Part shown: in pieces, positions 28,693-36,980 of the stretch | Layout: each line of letters starts with the position of its first letter | Numbering within the stretch: position 1 is the first letter of the stretch | Assembly (NCBI RefSeq): GCF_016744255.1 | Contig: NZ_JADGES010000013.1 | Span: forward strand, 1-46,437 | Source: Maribacter sp. | Lineage (GTDB): Bacteria; Bacteroidota; Bacteroidia; Flavobacteriales; Flavobacteriaceae | DNA length: 46,437 nucleotides | Reading direction: 5' to 3' | Notes under the pieces: generated by a model | What the model was told of the DNA's origin: nothing | What the model saw: the letters and a program-made list of their open reading frames with translations, nothing else | Databases searched by the model: none | Position numbers and translations under genes: made by a program

Positions 28693-28997
28693 TTTTTTTT
28701 TGCTTATATAATTTAATTGATGAGAAAAGGAAAGCAGAGGCACTTTCTTTTTTTAGAGTTAAAAATGAATAGCTTAGCTTCTAAGAAAATCACAAGCAAT
28801 TGCAGTTTTATAAAAAATAAAGAATAATACTTTTAACTTTTTTTGCTCTCTATAAGGTGAAATTAAATTCTAAGAGGCAACTATCTCATAGTAAAAGCAA
28901 TAGAAAAAACAATTTATAATTGTGAATATCTATTCTTATAATTGTGATACAGGACTATGATTAAGGGTTATATTGGCATCCTTAAAACAGATTATAT
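28693..28997. other. Gene-free AT-rich stretch
   Basis: No convincing gene on either strand; the longest frames are about 20 codons. It carries a pair of identical 12-mers near its right end (separate entry) and the leader of the DUF4494 gene. Confidence 0.5.
28914..28947 (+). repeat. Direct repeat TTATAATTGTGA, 22-bp period
   Basis: The 12-mer TTATAATTGTGA occurs at 28914-28925 and at 28936-28947. The 22-bp spacing puts both copies on the same face of the helix, about 50-85 bases ahead of the DUF4494 start codon. That is the arrangement expected of a tandem operator, although no regulator is known here. Confidence 0.5.
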
Positions 28998-29564
28998 ATG
29001 AGTGCAATTTGGTATGAATGCAAGGTAAAGTATAGAAAAATAGATGAGAATAGTGGTGCACAAAAAGTAACTACGGAGCCTTATTTAGTAGATGCAATAT
29101 CGTATACAGAAGCAGAAAGTAGAATTACAGAAGAAATGGCTTCTTACATTAGTGATAGTGATGAGATTAAAATTACCAACATAAAAGTGGCTAATTATGC
29201 CGAGATACACCCTTTTGAGAATTCGGACCGTTGGTTTAAGTCCAAAGTATCTTTAATTGCTTTTGATGAAGAAAGTGGTAAAGAACGAAAAACAAATATG
29301 TATTTACTAGTACAAGCTAATGATGTAAAAGAAGCCTATGACAACACCACAAGTGTAATGCAAGATACTATGGGAGAATATACTATCCCTGCTATTGCAG
29401 AGTCACCAGTTAGGGATGTTTTTCCTTATTTTTCTGGAGAAGAAGGAGATAAGGAGCGTTTAGAAAAATTTAATGAAATAAAAGCATCTGTTCCTGAAGC
29501 GGTTCAGTTTAATGATGTCTTAGAGATGGAGGATGTTCTAGAAGAAACAGAAAATGCTTCGTAA
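28998..29564 (+). CDS. DUF4494 domain protein
   Basis: A 188-residue cytoplasmic protein matching the Bacteroidetes family DUF4494: it opens with WYECKVKYRKIDENSGAQKV, then EPYLVDAISYTEAESRI and a second half-repeat WFKSKVSLIAFDEESGKERK, then MYLLVQANDVKEAYDN. The two similar halves suggest an internal duplication. Function unknown. It is the only + strand gene between 25.2 and 31.5 kb and has its own terminator. Confidence 0.8.
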   Translation: MSAIWYECKVKYRKIDENSGAQKVTTEPYLVDAISYTEAESRITEEMASYISDSDEIKITNIKVANYAEIHPFENSDRWFKSKVSLIAFDEESGKERKTNMYLLVQANDVKEAYDNTTSVMQDTMGEYTIPAIAESPVRDVFPYFSGEEGDKERLEKFNEIKASVPEAVQFNDVLEMEDVLEETENAS

Positions 29565-29583
29565 TTACATTGAAATAAAATAT

Positions 29584-29614
29584 AAAAAAGGAAGCAATTT
29601 TGCTTTCTTTTTTT
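29584..29614 (+). terminator. Terminator of the DUF4494 gene
   Basis: GGAAGCAA and TTGCTTTC form a short stem with one wobble pair, preceded by six A residues and followed by a T-run of seven. The A-run on the other side may also serve the convergent minus-strand VOC gene. Confidence 0.7.
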
Positions 29615-29687
29615 ATTCCCACGAGTAGGTTTTATACCCCGAATCTTGTTTCGAAATACATAAAATTAGTTTCTTTTAATACCCATT

Positions 29688-30029
29688 CTATTTATCGTTC
29701 CAAACGGCTAACTTATTACCGCTGGGGTCTATAAACTCGAATCTGCTTCCGCCAGGAAAAGAAAATATTTCTTTCCATATTTTTCCTCCATGGTTTATTA
29801 CATTATCCATCGCTTCTTGTAAATTGGTATGGTAAAGAACCACCAAGGTTCCTCCAGTTGTCATGATATCTGTTTTTGCAAATCCGCCAGAAATTCCAGC
29901 TTCATGAAAATCGCAATAGGCATCTCCATAATCGGTAAAGGACCAGCCAAAAGTATTGCCATAGAATTTTTTTATTTCGTCTAAATTGGTTGCTTGTAGT
30001 TCTATAAAATGGATGGTATTATTTTTCAT
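29688..30029 (-). CDS. VOC-family (glyoxalase-like) protein
   Basis: A 113-residue single-domain vicinal-oxygen-chelate protein: it begins IHFIELQATNLDEIKKFYGN, followed by FGWSFTDYGDAYCDF, a central GGTLVVLYHTNLQEAMDNV and the C-terminal FEFIDPSGNKLAVW typical of the family. Members include lyases, dioxygenases and resistance proteins; the substrate cannot be read from sequence. It starts 2 bases after the stop of the DUF4919 gene and is probably in one operon with it. Confidence 0.8.
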   Translation of the reverse strand: MKNNTIHFIELQATNLDEIKKFYGNTFGWSFTDYGDAYCDFHEAGISGGFAKTDIMTTGGTLVVLYHTNLQEAMDNVINHGGKIWKEIFSFPGGSRFEFIDPSGNKLAVWNDK

Positions 30030-30031
30030 TT

Positions 30032-30712
30032 TTATTTAAATATTTTAGTCATAGAATTTAAGCAGGGACTAACATCAAAATAAAGACCTTCTATTTTGGT
30101 TTCCCCTTCTGCGAGTTTTAAATAATCGTAATGCTCAATTAAACTTTGCGTACCCCCAAAAGTAAATCCTAATATATTTAATAAATCATACTCATGTGCT
30201 GTATAAATTACATAAAAAGACTCTTCTTTTGTGGTTCCGTTTCCAGAACTAAGTAACGCATCTATTATAATATTAAATTGCGCTATTTTTTTTCGGTACC
30301 CTATTATATTATCTGTTTTTTCCAAAGCATAAAGCTGGTAATTAATAGTTTTTAGTTCAAACGGGTTTTTTACTAAAACAGAATCTCCTAGAGTCATTAT
30401 TTTTTTAAATTCTAGGGTGTCGTGTGTTTTTAACTCCAATATAATTTGTAAAGAATCTGCAAAGCCAGAGTGTGCATAAGGGGAGTAGTCTTCTTGAAAA
30501 GAGTATCCGTAATATAAATGTCTTTTTTCTTTTAGCGTTAGGGTAGAATCCGCTTTTGTAAATCTATCCATAAGACTGGGGTAGTACAAATTAGAATTTT
30601 GCTCTGCTATGTTTTTCTTGATCTCCGTGTAATCGGGTTTTTCAAAATTCCAATCTTGGGAGTAGAGTTGTAGAGATGAAAGAGAAAGGACTACGAATAT
30701 TATTTTTTTCAT
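30032..30712 (-). CDS. DUF4919 domain protein, secreted
   Basis: A 226-residue protein with a signal peptide (MKKIIFVVLSLSSLQLYSQ) and a mature part resembling DUF4919: PDYTEIKKNIAEQNSNLYYP, SLMDRFTKADSTLTLKEKRH and YYGYSFQEDYSPYAHS. The C-terminus contains EHYDYLKLAEGETKIEGLYF and a segment near DVSPCLNSMTKIFK. Function unknown; probably periplasmic. First gene of a two-gene operon with the VOC protein. Confidence 0.75.
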   Translation of the reverse strand: MKKIIFVVLSLSSLQLYSQDWNFEKPDYTEIKKNIAEQNSNLYYPSLMDRFTKADSTLTLKEKRHLYYGYSFQEDYSPYAHSGFADSLQIILELKTHDTLEFKKIMTLGDSVLVKNPFELKTINYQLYALEKTDNIIGYRKKIAQFNIIIDALLSSGNGTTKEESFYVIYTAHEYDLLNILGFTFGGTQSLIEHYDYLKLAEGETKIEGLYFDVSPCLNSMTKIFK

Positions 30713-30736
30713 AAATTATTTTTCTAAATGAGATTT

Positions 30737-31267
30737 CTAAGTATTATAACTCAACCATTCTTTTCCTACCTCTTCCGGAAAAGTTTACCAAAGAGCATCG
30801 TAATCTCTATGCGCCCACCAAATTTATAAATTTATAATCTTGTTCTGGGGTATTATCTAGAAGGCTTATTAAATATAAATTCTGTTCTGTTTTATAGCAA
30901 TATGCTTAAAATATACATTGGCAGTAGCAATGTTATTAAGATTGGGGTATTTAGGGATAACTTCATTAAAATCTTCGGCAAGGTCATTTCTATCTGTATT
31001 CAGTAAGCTTACTGCAAGTAGTAATGGTTTGTTATATATTCTTTTTACTATTTCATTGATAAATTCAATAGGTAAGGTTACATCATTTATCCAAGCATCC
31101 CACGGAATTTTATTGTCCATTTGTTCTGTATAAAGATCAGCGTTATTTTCAATAAAGGGATAGGTGTTATTTACGTCTTCTTGTATAGGAGTGTTGTCTT
31201 CTTCCTTGTTGCAACTGGTTAACAATGCAATAAGAGAATATAGAAGTATGTAAAGTTTATTTCTCAT
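30737..31267 (-). pseudogene. Broken lipoprotein gene
   Basis: The first frame encodes a lipoprotein start (MRNKLYILLYSLIALLTSC, lipobox cysteine 19) and then PWDAWINDVTLPIEFINEIV and further helices, and ends prematurely at 30869. Coding sequence clearly continues: after a shift near 30898 the next frame reads YKTEQNLYLISLLDNTPEQD and YKFIN; after a second shift near 30822 it reads WWAHRDYDALW, an in-frame TAA (30785-30787), then TFPEEVGKEWLSYNT and a stop at 30737. Two frameshifts plus a nonsense codon make a dead gene more likely than sequencing error. Family not recognised. Confidence 0.75.
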
Positions 31268-31465
31268 TTTTTAGACTAAATCATAGAGGTGTAAATATTG
31301 TTCTTAAAGTTTATAACGCCAAAATCTTTAGGATAGTAGGTTTTATTATCATTAAAACATCCGTTTTACACAATATTATTTTGAGCGTATTTTCTTACGT
31401 AAATTTAAGCTAAAAATTAGTATGTTTTTATTTCCTCAGAGAAGTGTTTTTTTTTAGTTAAAAAG

Positions 31466-31480
31466 ACTAATTCCATTAGT
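31466..31480. promoter_or_regulatory. Palindrome ACTAAT-tcc-ATTAGT
   Basis: A perfect 6-bp inverted repeat with a 3-base spacer, flanked by near-matching A and T runs, 34 bases upstream of the LD-carboxypeptidase start in a divergent intergenic region. It could be an operator or a small hairpin in the leader. No -7 element is obvious nearby. Confidence 0.3.
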
Positions 31481-31514
31481 TTTCTTAATTTAACGGATTC
31501 TAAGCATTGTTAAC

Positions 31515-32495
31515 ATGAAGTACACTTTCTTATTTTTTTTACTAATCACTATGTCTATTACATCGCAAACTAAGGCACCATTAGTTACACCTGCCTATTT
31601 ACAAAAAGGAGATACCATTGCTATTGTGGCACCTGCGGGAATTTTAAAAGCGTATAAAAGGCCAGACATAGAGAAAGCAAAGGCGCTGGCAGAAAGTTGG
31701 GGGCTTAAAGTAGTTTACGGAAAAAATTTATTTAGTCAAGATAATCATTTTGCTGGTACGGATGAACAACGATGTCAAGATTTTCAAGATGCACTAGACA
31801 ACCCCAATATTAAAGCTATTTGGTGTGGAAGAGGTGGTTATGGTTCGGTTCGGTTATTAGATAAGTTAGATTTCAGTACCTTTTTAAAACAACCTAAATG
31901 GATTGTTGGTTATTCTGATATTACTGCTTTTCATAGCCATATTCATAATTTAGGTGTAGAAACATTACACGCCATGATGGGGACAAGCATGCAAGATAAA
32001 CCAGAAGATATACCGCATACCATTGAGAGTTTTAGAAAAGTATTGTTTGGCAAGCCTGTACGTTACACTATACCTTCTTCTAGCTATAATAGAACCGGAA
32101 AAGTTAGTGGAGAATTAGTAGGTGGTAATTTAGCTATACTGTCTTCTATGCTAGGTTCTACAAGTCAGATTTCTACAGATAATAAAATTCTTTTTATTGA
32201 AGAGGTAGGAGAGTATAAGTATAGTATAGATAGAATGTTACTAAGCTTAAAGCGTGCCGGATATTTTAAAAATGTAAAAGCTGTTATTGTTGGTGGTATG
32301 ACAAAAACTAAAAAGAATACAACCCCTTGGGGTGGCCCAGAGGAAGAAATAATATTAGATGTTGTTCCTAAAGATATCCCTGTTCTCTTTAACTTCCCTG
32401 CAGGTCATGATCCAGACAATAGAGCTTTATTACTAGGAAGAGAGGCAGAGGTAACCATTACAGACAAAGTAGCTACAGTAGTTTTTCGTTCTTAA
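31515..32495 (+). CDS. Exported LD-carboxypeptidase (peptidase S66)
   Basis: Serine peptidase of the LdcA family, which removes the terminal D-alanine from muropeptide tetrapeptides during murein recycling. It has 326 residues. The nucleophile serine 134 lies in the signature GYSDITAFH; the region WCGRGGYGSVRLL precedes it; EEVGEYKYSIDRML and FPAGHDPDNRALLLG supply the expected Glu and His. The N-terminus MKYTFLFFLLITMSITSQ looks like a signal peptide, implying a periplasmic site, unlike cytoplasmic E. coli LdcA. Monocistronic. Confidence 0.88.
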   Translation: MKYTFLFFLLITMSITSQTKAPLVTPAYLQKGDTIAIVAPAGILKAYKRPDIEKAKALAESWGLKVVYGKNLFSQDNHFAGTDEQRCQDFQDALDNPNIKAIWCGRGGYGSVRLLDKLDFSTFLKQPKWIVGYSDITAFHSHIHNLGVETLHAMMGTSMQDKPEDIPHTIESFRKVLFGKPVRYTIPSSSYNRTGKVSGELVGGNLAILSSMLGSTSQISTDNKILFIEEVGEYKYSIDRMLLSLKRAGYFKNVKAVIVGGMTKTKKNTTPWGGPEEEIILDVVPKDIPVLFNFPAGHDPDNRALLLGREAEVTITDKVATVVFRS

Positions 32496-32539
32496 ATTTT
32501 GGTACAGCCTTTGGGTTTAGATGGTATGGCGGAATGTTT

Positions 32540-33061
32540 TTATTCTAATGTACGTTTCATCAGTACATCTGTTTGCTTGTCATCGCCTAAATAAAATAGG
32601 TGTTTGTCAAAAGCTACAAAACCATTTTTTTCATAAAAACGGATTGCTCTTGGGTTTTTTTCCCATACACCTAACCAAATATAAGAAGCCTTTTTTTGTT
32701 CTGAAATTTCTATTGCTTTTTCATAAAGTATTTGCCCCACTTTTTTTCCATGAAATTTACTTAGCACATAAATACGCTCTATTTCAAGAGCATTTGTATC
32801 TATAATATTGGTCTGGGCAGCACCAATATTAATTTTTAAATATCCTATTATATCACCTTCTAGTTCGGCAAAATAAAATTCAGAATTTTTGTTCGCTACT
32901 TGGGTTTTTAGTTTTGCAGTAGCAAAGTTATTTTCCAAATATTGGGTCATATTTTCTTCACTATTTACAGAAGAGTAGGTTTCCGTAAAACTTTGTATTC
33001 CAATTTTTTGCAATTGCTCTATATTGCTTAGGTTTACCTTTTTTATTTTTACGTTCCTCAT
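32540..33061 (-). CDS. GNAT-family N-acetyltransferase
   Basis: A 173-residue acetyltransferase. The acetyl-CoA-binding motif A is visible as IYVLSKFHGKKVGQILYEKA, and motif B as LGVWEKNPRAIRFYEKNGF. The C-terminal LGDDKQTDVLMKRTL is typical of small GNATs near the spermidine/RimI-like groups. The acceptor is unknown. Its start overlaps the stop of the upstream 74-residue protein by 4 bases (ATGA), indicating translational coupling. Confidence 0.85.
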   Translation of the reverse strand: MRNVKIKKVNLSNIEQLQKIGIQSFTETYSSVNSEENMTQYLENNFATAKLKTQVANKNSEFYFAELEGDIIGYLKINIGAAQTNIIDTNALEIERIYVLSKFHGKKVGQILYEKAIEISEQKKASYIWLGVWEKNPRAIRFYEKNGFVAFDKHLFYLGDDKQTDVLMKRTLE

Positions 33062-33282
33062 TCTATAATTTCGTAGTCTATACTTAGTTTTCGCAAGGCT
33101 CGTAAAGCAGTACCAGAATTTTTATCTGCCACCTCAATATCTACAGGGTCTCCTTCTAAGAGTATATCTGTAAGTTCCTTTGCTAAGGATGTATCCATGT
33201 TAGATGAAATTTCTGCAATACATTGGGCTATTGCTCTTCTATCTGGTCGTTGAGCATCACAAGACAATAAGTTTAATTTCAT
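33058..33282 (-). CDS. Small conserved-looking protein coupled to a GNAT gene
   Basis: A 74-residue soluble protein with no signal or membrane segment: MKLNLLSCDAQRPDRRAIAQ, then an acidic helix, then VDIEVADKNSGTALRALRKL and IDYEIIE. The final alpha-beta pattern is like small regulatory folds such as L7/L12- or ClpS-like domains, but no family is claimed. The 4-base overlap with the GNAT gene and the lack of a better frame support it being real. Confidence 0.6.
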   Translation of the reverse strand: MKLNLLSCDAQRPDRRAIAQCIAEISSNMDTSLAKELTDILLEGDPVDIEVADKNSGTALRALRKLSIDYEIIE

Positions 33283-33383
33283 AATACGGATTTATACCTG
33301 CAATATACTAAAGTTGCGGTTAGAGAGGTCTCCATTGTACTGGTGCTCTATAGTTGTAAAGGTCATTGACTTCCAGAGTTGTG

Positions 33384-33698
33384 CTACATGCCGATAGTAT
33401 CTATCTCATTTTTTGGTCTGTTTTTTTTCCAAGTTTTTTCTAGATATTTATATAATAAGTAGCAACTTAAAATTCCAAAAGGGAGCATTATAAAACCAAA
33501 TAAAGTTTCATTAAAAGTTTCTGAAAATCCAGGAGAAACAATTTCTCCAATAATACCCGCTATAAGACCAAAAAAGAAAATGCCACCGTAATAAACTAGA
33601 ATACCTAAAACAGCATAACCCCATTCACTTTTATTGTATTCTTCTGCTAACTTGTAAAAATACTTACCTATCCAATACAGTAATAGTAATCCTAACAT
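33384..33698 (-). CDS. Small membrane protein
   Basis: A 104-residue protein with about three hydrophobic segments: [40 protein letters not shown] and [20 protein letters not shown], with a basic cytoplasmic tail. No recognised domain. It stands alone between the GNAT pair and the HEEGH-motif gene. Confidence 0.6.
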   Translation of the reverse strand: MLGLLLLYWIGKYFYKLAEEYNKSEWGYAVLGILVYYGGIFFFGLIAGIIGEIVSPGFSETFNETLFGFIMLPFGILSCYLLYKYLEKTWKKNRPKNEIDTIGM

Positions 33699-33857
33699 GC
33701 TTTTTGTTTTTTTGTTTCATATAACGCTTAAGTATATAAAACGATACTTTTTGGAAATCATTGGATGCCCGTTGATTTTAGTTGTAATAACCAGTAAACT
33801 TTAGCTCACTAGAGCTGGAGTCAAAGGATATTGTTTTTTTTCAATGTTAAAAAAAAG

Positions 33858-35093
33858 TTAATAGGAAAATTGGATTCCAAATCTAATTCCAAAGTCACTA
33901 TCTAGAGAACCGTACTCTGGTAGAAAGCCTTCGCTTTTATAAAAAAATTCGGAAAATAATCCAATACTTTTTATAAAAGAACTCTCCCTTTGAATAGCTG
34001 AATAATTTAGTTTTAAAAATGTATTAGCACCTAATTTACCTTCACTAGAAATAAAGGATAGGTTCAAGGGCTGGTTCCATACATCGAAGCCCATACTAGC
34101 ATTTAGTTTATTGTATATTCTATGGTTATATAATTTTACGCCACCAGCAAAAAAAGTGTTGTCTTTGTTCATGAACTCCCTAAAATAAAAAACGAACTTA
34201 TATTTTTCTTTTACAGAGAGATAGAAATTTTGTTCAAAATAATCTCCAAAAGGAGATAGGTCATGCACTATGGAAAAGTTCCCTTTTAAATTAGGGTTTA
34301 CCCTAAAGTTTGTCTTCCCAAATAACATAGGAGATAAGATATTACTAAAAGATTTCCATGCTAAACCTCTGGCATATTTTTTTTCTACGTTGGTTAAATC
34401 GTCAAATCTAGTATATCTAAAAAATGGTGTGTTGGGTCTGTGTAAATGTCTAACCGCTCCCCATATATCGTGTCCTACGATGTCTCTTTCTAACTCATTG
34501 TCTTCTTCTTTTAAATCCAGAGAAATCGATGGAGTTAAAGAAGTAGAATGATAAAAAATTAAGCCTAGTTTTCGCAACACATATTCTTCGCGTAAAATGC
34601 TATAAGATTCCTCTTCAAAGAATACCAGTTCCTCTATTTTATTTGCAATTCTATGGTCAGATTCTAAGCCAGCGGTATGTAAGCGGATATAATTAGAAAT
34701 ATCGTTATTTCTTAAATTAATTAATTCCGCATCTCTTACACCTTTTACATAAGCAGCTCCCGCACTATTAAAAAATGGTTGATTTATGCTCCCTATGCCT
34801 TTTGCGGTTAAAACGGATCTATGTCCTTCCTCATGTGTTAAAGGTTGGCTAAATAGACCAATAAAAAGGACTTTAGTGGCAGTGCTAATTTTTTTATTAG
34901 GAATTAAGTCATCTAGAGTTCTAGATAATATGCGATAACCAGCCACATAGTTTTGAGTAAACTGATGCATGGTAAAAGACTCCGAACCATCATAAATATT
35001 AAACTCGTACGTCTTTGGTAAATTATCGGTTTTTACTTGTGCGTATCCTATGATCGAAGTAAAGAGAAGGATTATTAAAACTTTAATTTTCAT
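33858..35093 (-). CDS. Predicted outer-membrane protein with HEEGH motif
   Basis: A 411-residue exported protein (signal peptide MKIKVLIILLFTSIIGYAQ). The middle carries PLTHEEGHRSVLTAKGIGS with an HExxH-type motif at residues 87-91, then RLHTAGLESDHRIANKIEEL (H139, E144, H147), which could supply a third metal ligand. From about residue 270 the sequence alternates like beta strands (NFYLSVKEKYKFVFYF, FGIRFGIQFSY) and ends in aromatic YSY-like fashion, suggesting a small barrel. A membrane-associated zinc peptidase is plausible but unproven; no known peptidase family was recognised. Confidence 0.6.
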   Translation of the reverse strand: MKIKVLIILLFTSIIGYAQVKTDNLPKTYEFNIYDGSESFTMHQFTQNYVAGYRILSRTLDDLIPNKKISTATKVLFIGLFSQPLTHEEGHRSVLTAKGIGSINQPFFNSAGAAYVKGVRDAELINLRNNDISNYIRLHTAGLESDHRIANKIEELVFFEEESYSILREEYVLRKLGLIFYHSTSLTPSISLDLKEEDNELERDIVGHDIWGAVRHLHRPNTPFFRYTRFDDLTNVEKKYARGLAWKSFSNILSPMLFGKTNFRVNPNLKGNFSIVHDLSPFGDYFEQNFYLSVKEKYKFVFYFREFMNKDNTFFAGGVKLYNHRIYNKLNASMGFDVWNQPLNLSFISSEGKLGANTFLKLNYSAIQRESSFIKSIGLFSEFFYKSEGFLPEYGSLDSDFGIRFGIQFSY

Positions 35094-35146
35094 TTTTTTC
35101 TAGATATTTAATGTAATTAGGTGTGTTATTCTCCTAGGTTGTAGTT

Positions 35147-35341
35147 CTATTTATTTTCCGTTTTAGTCCTTTGGTAATATTCATAGACTATCCCAGCAGC
35201 AAAAGAAACCCAGATTAATCTATACACCCAAACACCCATTTCCAAGCCAAATACTTGGTGCTGCTCTAAATCTCCCATAAAGCTGTAAAACACATTCGAT
35301 AAACATAGGGTTACTCCGATAATTGTAAAGCTTTTACTCAT
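35147..35341 (-). CDS. Small two-helix membrane protein
   Basis: A 64-residue protein with two hydrophobic segments, SFTIIGVTLCLSNVFYSFMG and VWVYRLIWVSFAAGIVYEYY, joined by an acidic loop and ending RTKTENK. No domain recognised. One base separates it from the preceding 53-residue membrane protein gene, so the two are coupled. Confidence 0.6.
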   Translation of the reverse strand: MSKSFTIIGVTLCLSNVFYSFMGDLEQHQVFGLEMGVWVYRLIWVSFAAGIVYEYYQRTKTENK

Positions 35342-35342
35342 T

Positions 35343-35504
35343 TTATATTTTAGTTTTACGAATTAGCGATACAAATCCAATTACGATTATTACAGCTGAT
35401 ATAATAATCGGAAAATTGGCACCCTCTTTTTTGTATAATATTACAGCCCCAATAGCCCAAAGAATAATAGCAATTGCGAGTTTTATTTTTATCGAATTTT
35501 TCAT
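35343..35504 (-). CDS. Very small membrane protein
   Basis: A 53-residue reading: MKNSIKIKLAIAIILWAIGA, then VILYKKEGANFPIIISAVII and a basic end. Two membrane helices and a positive-inside pattern make it look real, while a longer overlapping frame in the same place encodes an implausible cysteine-rich peptide. It ends one base before the next small membrane protein gene, and repeat copy A lies just upstream. Confidence 0.65.
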   Translation of the reverse strand: MKNSIKIKLAIAIILWAIGAVILYKKEGANFPIIISAVIIVIGFVSLIRKTKI

Positions 35505-35512
35505 ATTTAGTT

Positions 35513-35555
35513 CTATTTATTGTTGCCGGCACGAGCAAGATACTTGCGCTAGCGG
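35513..35555 (-). repeat. Intergenic hairpin repeat, copy A
   Basis: One of three copies of an approximately 42-bp element. Plus-strand features: CTATTTATTGTT, then CACGAGCAAG, a short loop, a matching arm ACTTGCGC, and the tail CTAGCGG. It sits about 30 bases after the minus-strand stop of the beta-barrel gene, between two co-directional genes. Confidence 0.75.
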
Positions 35556-35586
35556 TGAAAAACCTAGGTAATATTCCATCTGATTT

Positions 35587-36195
35587 TTAAAATTGTACGC
35601 CTAAACTAAATCCAAAAGATCTGTATATTACATTAGATGGTCTTTCGAACGCTTCGTTAAGGACAATTCTTTTATAACCGTAAAAATTATAGTCACTAAA
35701 AACATTCAGGTTTACATTAAAAGCATCCGTTCTGGTTATCGGAAACTGTATACCGAACCTAACATTGCCCATTTCACTGGTAATATTGTCGCTTAATGCT
35801 ATGTTGTATGCAGTCATTAGGTTTATATTAATACTTTCATAATTTCTAAAATGGTATCTTAAAATGCCACCCAGTTTTAAAGCTGATATTTTTAATTGCG
35901 ATTGGTATTGAATACCACCAACTGCTCCTACGGTAAGTTTATTAAAAATGGGGTAATTTATATTGTATAAAAGTCCAAAAGAGGTTTTGTTGTCTAAGTC
36001 GGTTGTTGCTCCTGAGATTAACCTGTCCCCAGAATAACGGTCGTAATCATAGGTTACTTCATTATTAACTCCAAATTCAATTTCAACGTTAGAAAATATT
36101 TTTTTTGGTATTTGGTTAGGCTTGGCATTTTGTCCATAAGAAAATAACGAAATACAGGATACTAATAGGGTTAAAGTTTTTGTCATTTTAAGCAT
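35587..36195 (-). CDS. Predicted outer-membrane beta-barrel protein
   Basis: A 202-residue exported protein. The signal peptide reads MTKTLTLLVSCISLFSYGQ if the second ATG (36186) is used; the upstream ATG adds only MLK. The mature protein alternates polar and hydrophobic residues in strands (SFGLLYNINYPIFNKLTVGA, SFGFSLGVQF) and ends in an aromatic phenylalanine, as outer-membrane barrels do. No specific family recognised. It lies between repeat copies A and B. Confidence 0.65.
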   Translation of the reverse strand: MLKMTKTLTLLVSCISLFSYGQNAKPNQIPKKIFSNVEIEFGVNNEVTYDYDRYSGDRLISGATTDLDNKTSFGLLYNINYPIFNKLTVGAVGGIQYQSQLKISALKLGGILRYHFRNYESININLMTAYNIALSDNITSEMGNVRFGIQFPITRTDAFNVNLNVFSDYNFYGYKRIVLNEAFERPSNVIYRSFGFSLGVQF

Positions 36196-36206
36196 TATAT
36201 TTTAAT

Positions 36207-36250
36207 TCTATGTGTTGTTACTGGCACGAGCAAGATTCTCGCGATAGTGG
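36207..36250 (-). repeat. Intergenic hairpin repeat, copy B
   Basis: Second copy: TCTATGTGTTGTTACTGG, then CACGAGCAAGATTCTCGCG and ATAGTGG. The stem is GCAAG against CTCGC with mismatches, so this copy has diverged most. Same orientation as copies A and C, between the barrel gene and the lipoprotein gene. Confidence 0.7.
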
Positions 36251-36320
36251 GGGTTATTATGTTGGAGGTTTTTTCAATAGTTTCTATTTCTTCTTTAAAT
36301 TGAATGTTTCAGAACGTCTT

Positions 36321-36947
36321 TTATTTATCAACCCTGTATTTATTGTATTTACTAATTAATCTTTCTGCGGCTTGTAACATCATAGGCTCGGCTCTAGTTT
36401 GATAATCAAAAGCACTCTCTTTATCGAATTTAGAATTGCTCTCTGTATCTATTGCATTGGCTTTGGAAGAAGAGAGAATAATGCCACTTTTTAAATCGTA
36501 TATAGTAATAGAAGCTGAAGATGTATTGCTGGTACTGTAATTAGAATCTGGGTCATTAAAGGAGAGACCACTAGCTTCATTTGCAATTACTTTACCCTTA
36601 ACATTAATTAAATAATCGCACTTGGTACTTTTATAAAGTTCTTGTAGTTCCAATTTCGTGGCTTCAAATTTTATTTCAGGGGAAATTAATGCGAAGCTCC
36701 TTAGAGAATTCATGTCTATTAAGGAATCTCCTAGTATTTTTTGGAAAGACACAAAAGATTGTTCGTAAAATCTTTTGTCATACTCCAGTTTTGAATTTGT
36801 TTGTGTTTTATTTAAAATCCACTTCCCTTTGCCAAAATCTAAGTTTTTTCCAGCATAAAATTCAAATGTATATTTTCCTCCTACACATGAAAAACAGCAG
36901 CTTATTACTATTAAGCAAAATAAAATTTTGAAATACTTCATTCTCAT
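36321..36947 (-). CDS. Predicted lipoprotein
   Basis: The frame is open from 37004, but the start is best placed at the internal ATG that gives MRMKYFKILFCLIVISCCFS and then C, a lipoprotein signal; the preceding 19 residues are not signal-like and overlap repeat copy C. The mature part includes KCDYLINVKGKVIANEASGL and ITIYDLKSGIILSSS, ending MLQAAERLISKYNKYRVDK. It resembles the general class of periplasm-facing lipoproteins with a CsgG-like or TolB-like nucleotide-free fold only loosely; function unknown. Confidence 0.6.
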   Translation of the reverse strand: MRMKYFKILFCLIVISCCFSCVGGKYTFEFYAGKNLDFGKGKWILNKTQTNSKLEYDKRFYEQSFVSFQKILGDSLIDMNSLRSFALISPEIKFEATKLELQELYKSTKCDYLINVKGKVIANEASGLSFNDPDSNYSTSNTSSASITIYDLKSGIILSSSKANAIDTESNSKFDKESAFDYQTRAEPMMLQAAERLISKYNKYRVDK

Positions 36948-36980
36948 TTTTAGGTAATGTTTGTTAATATTTTTAATTCC

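Noticed and set aside
35356-35538. A 60-codon minus-strand frame rich in Cys, Tyr and Asn
   Set aside because: It overlaps repeat copy A and the better 53-residue membrane protein frame (35343-35504); its composition is typical of a shadow frame.
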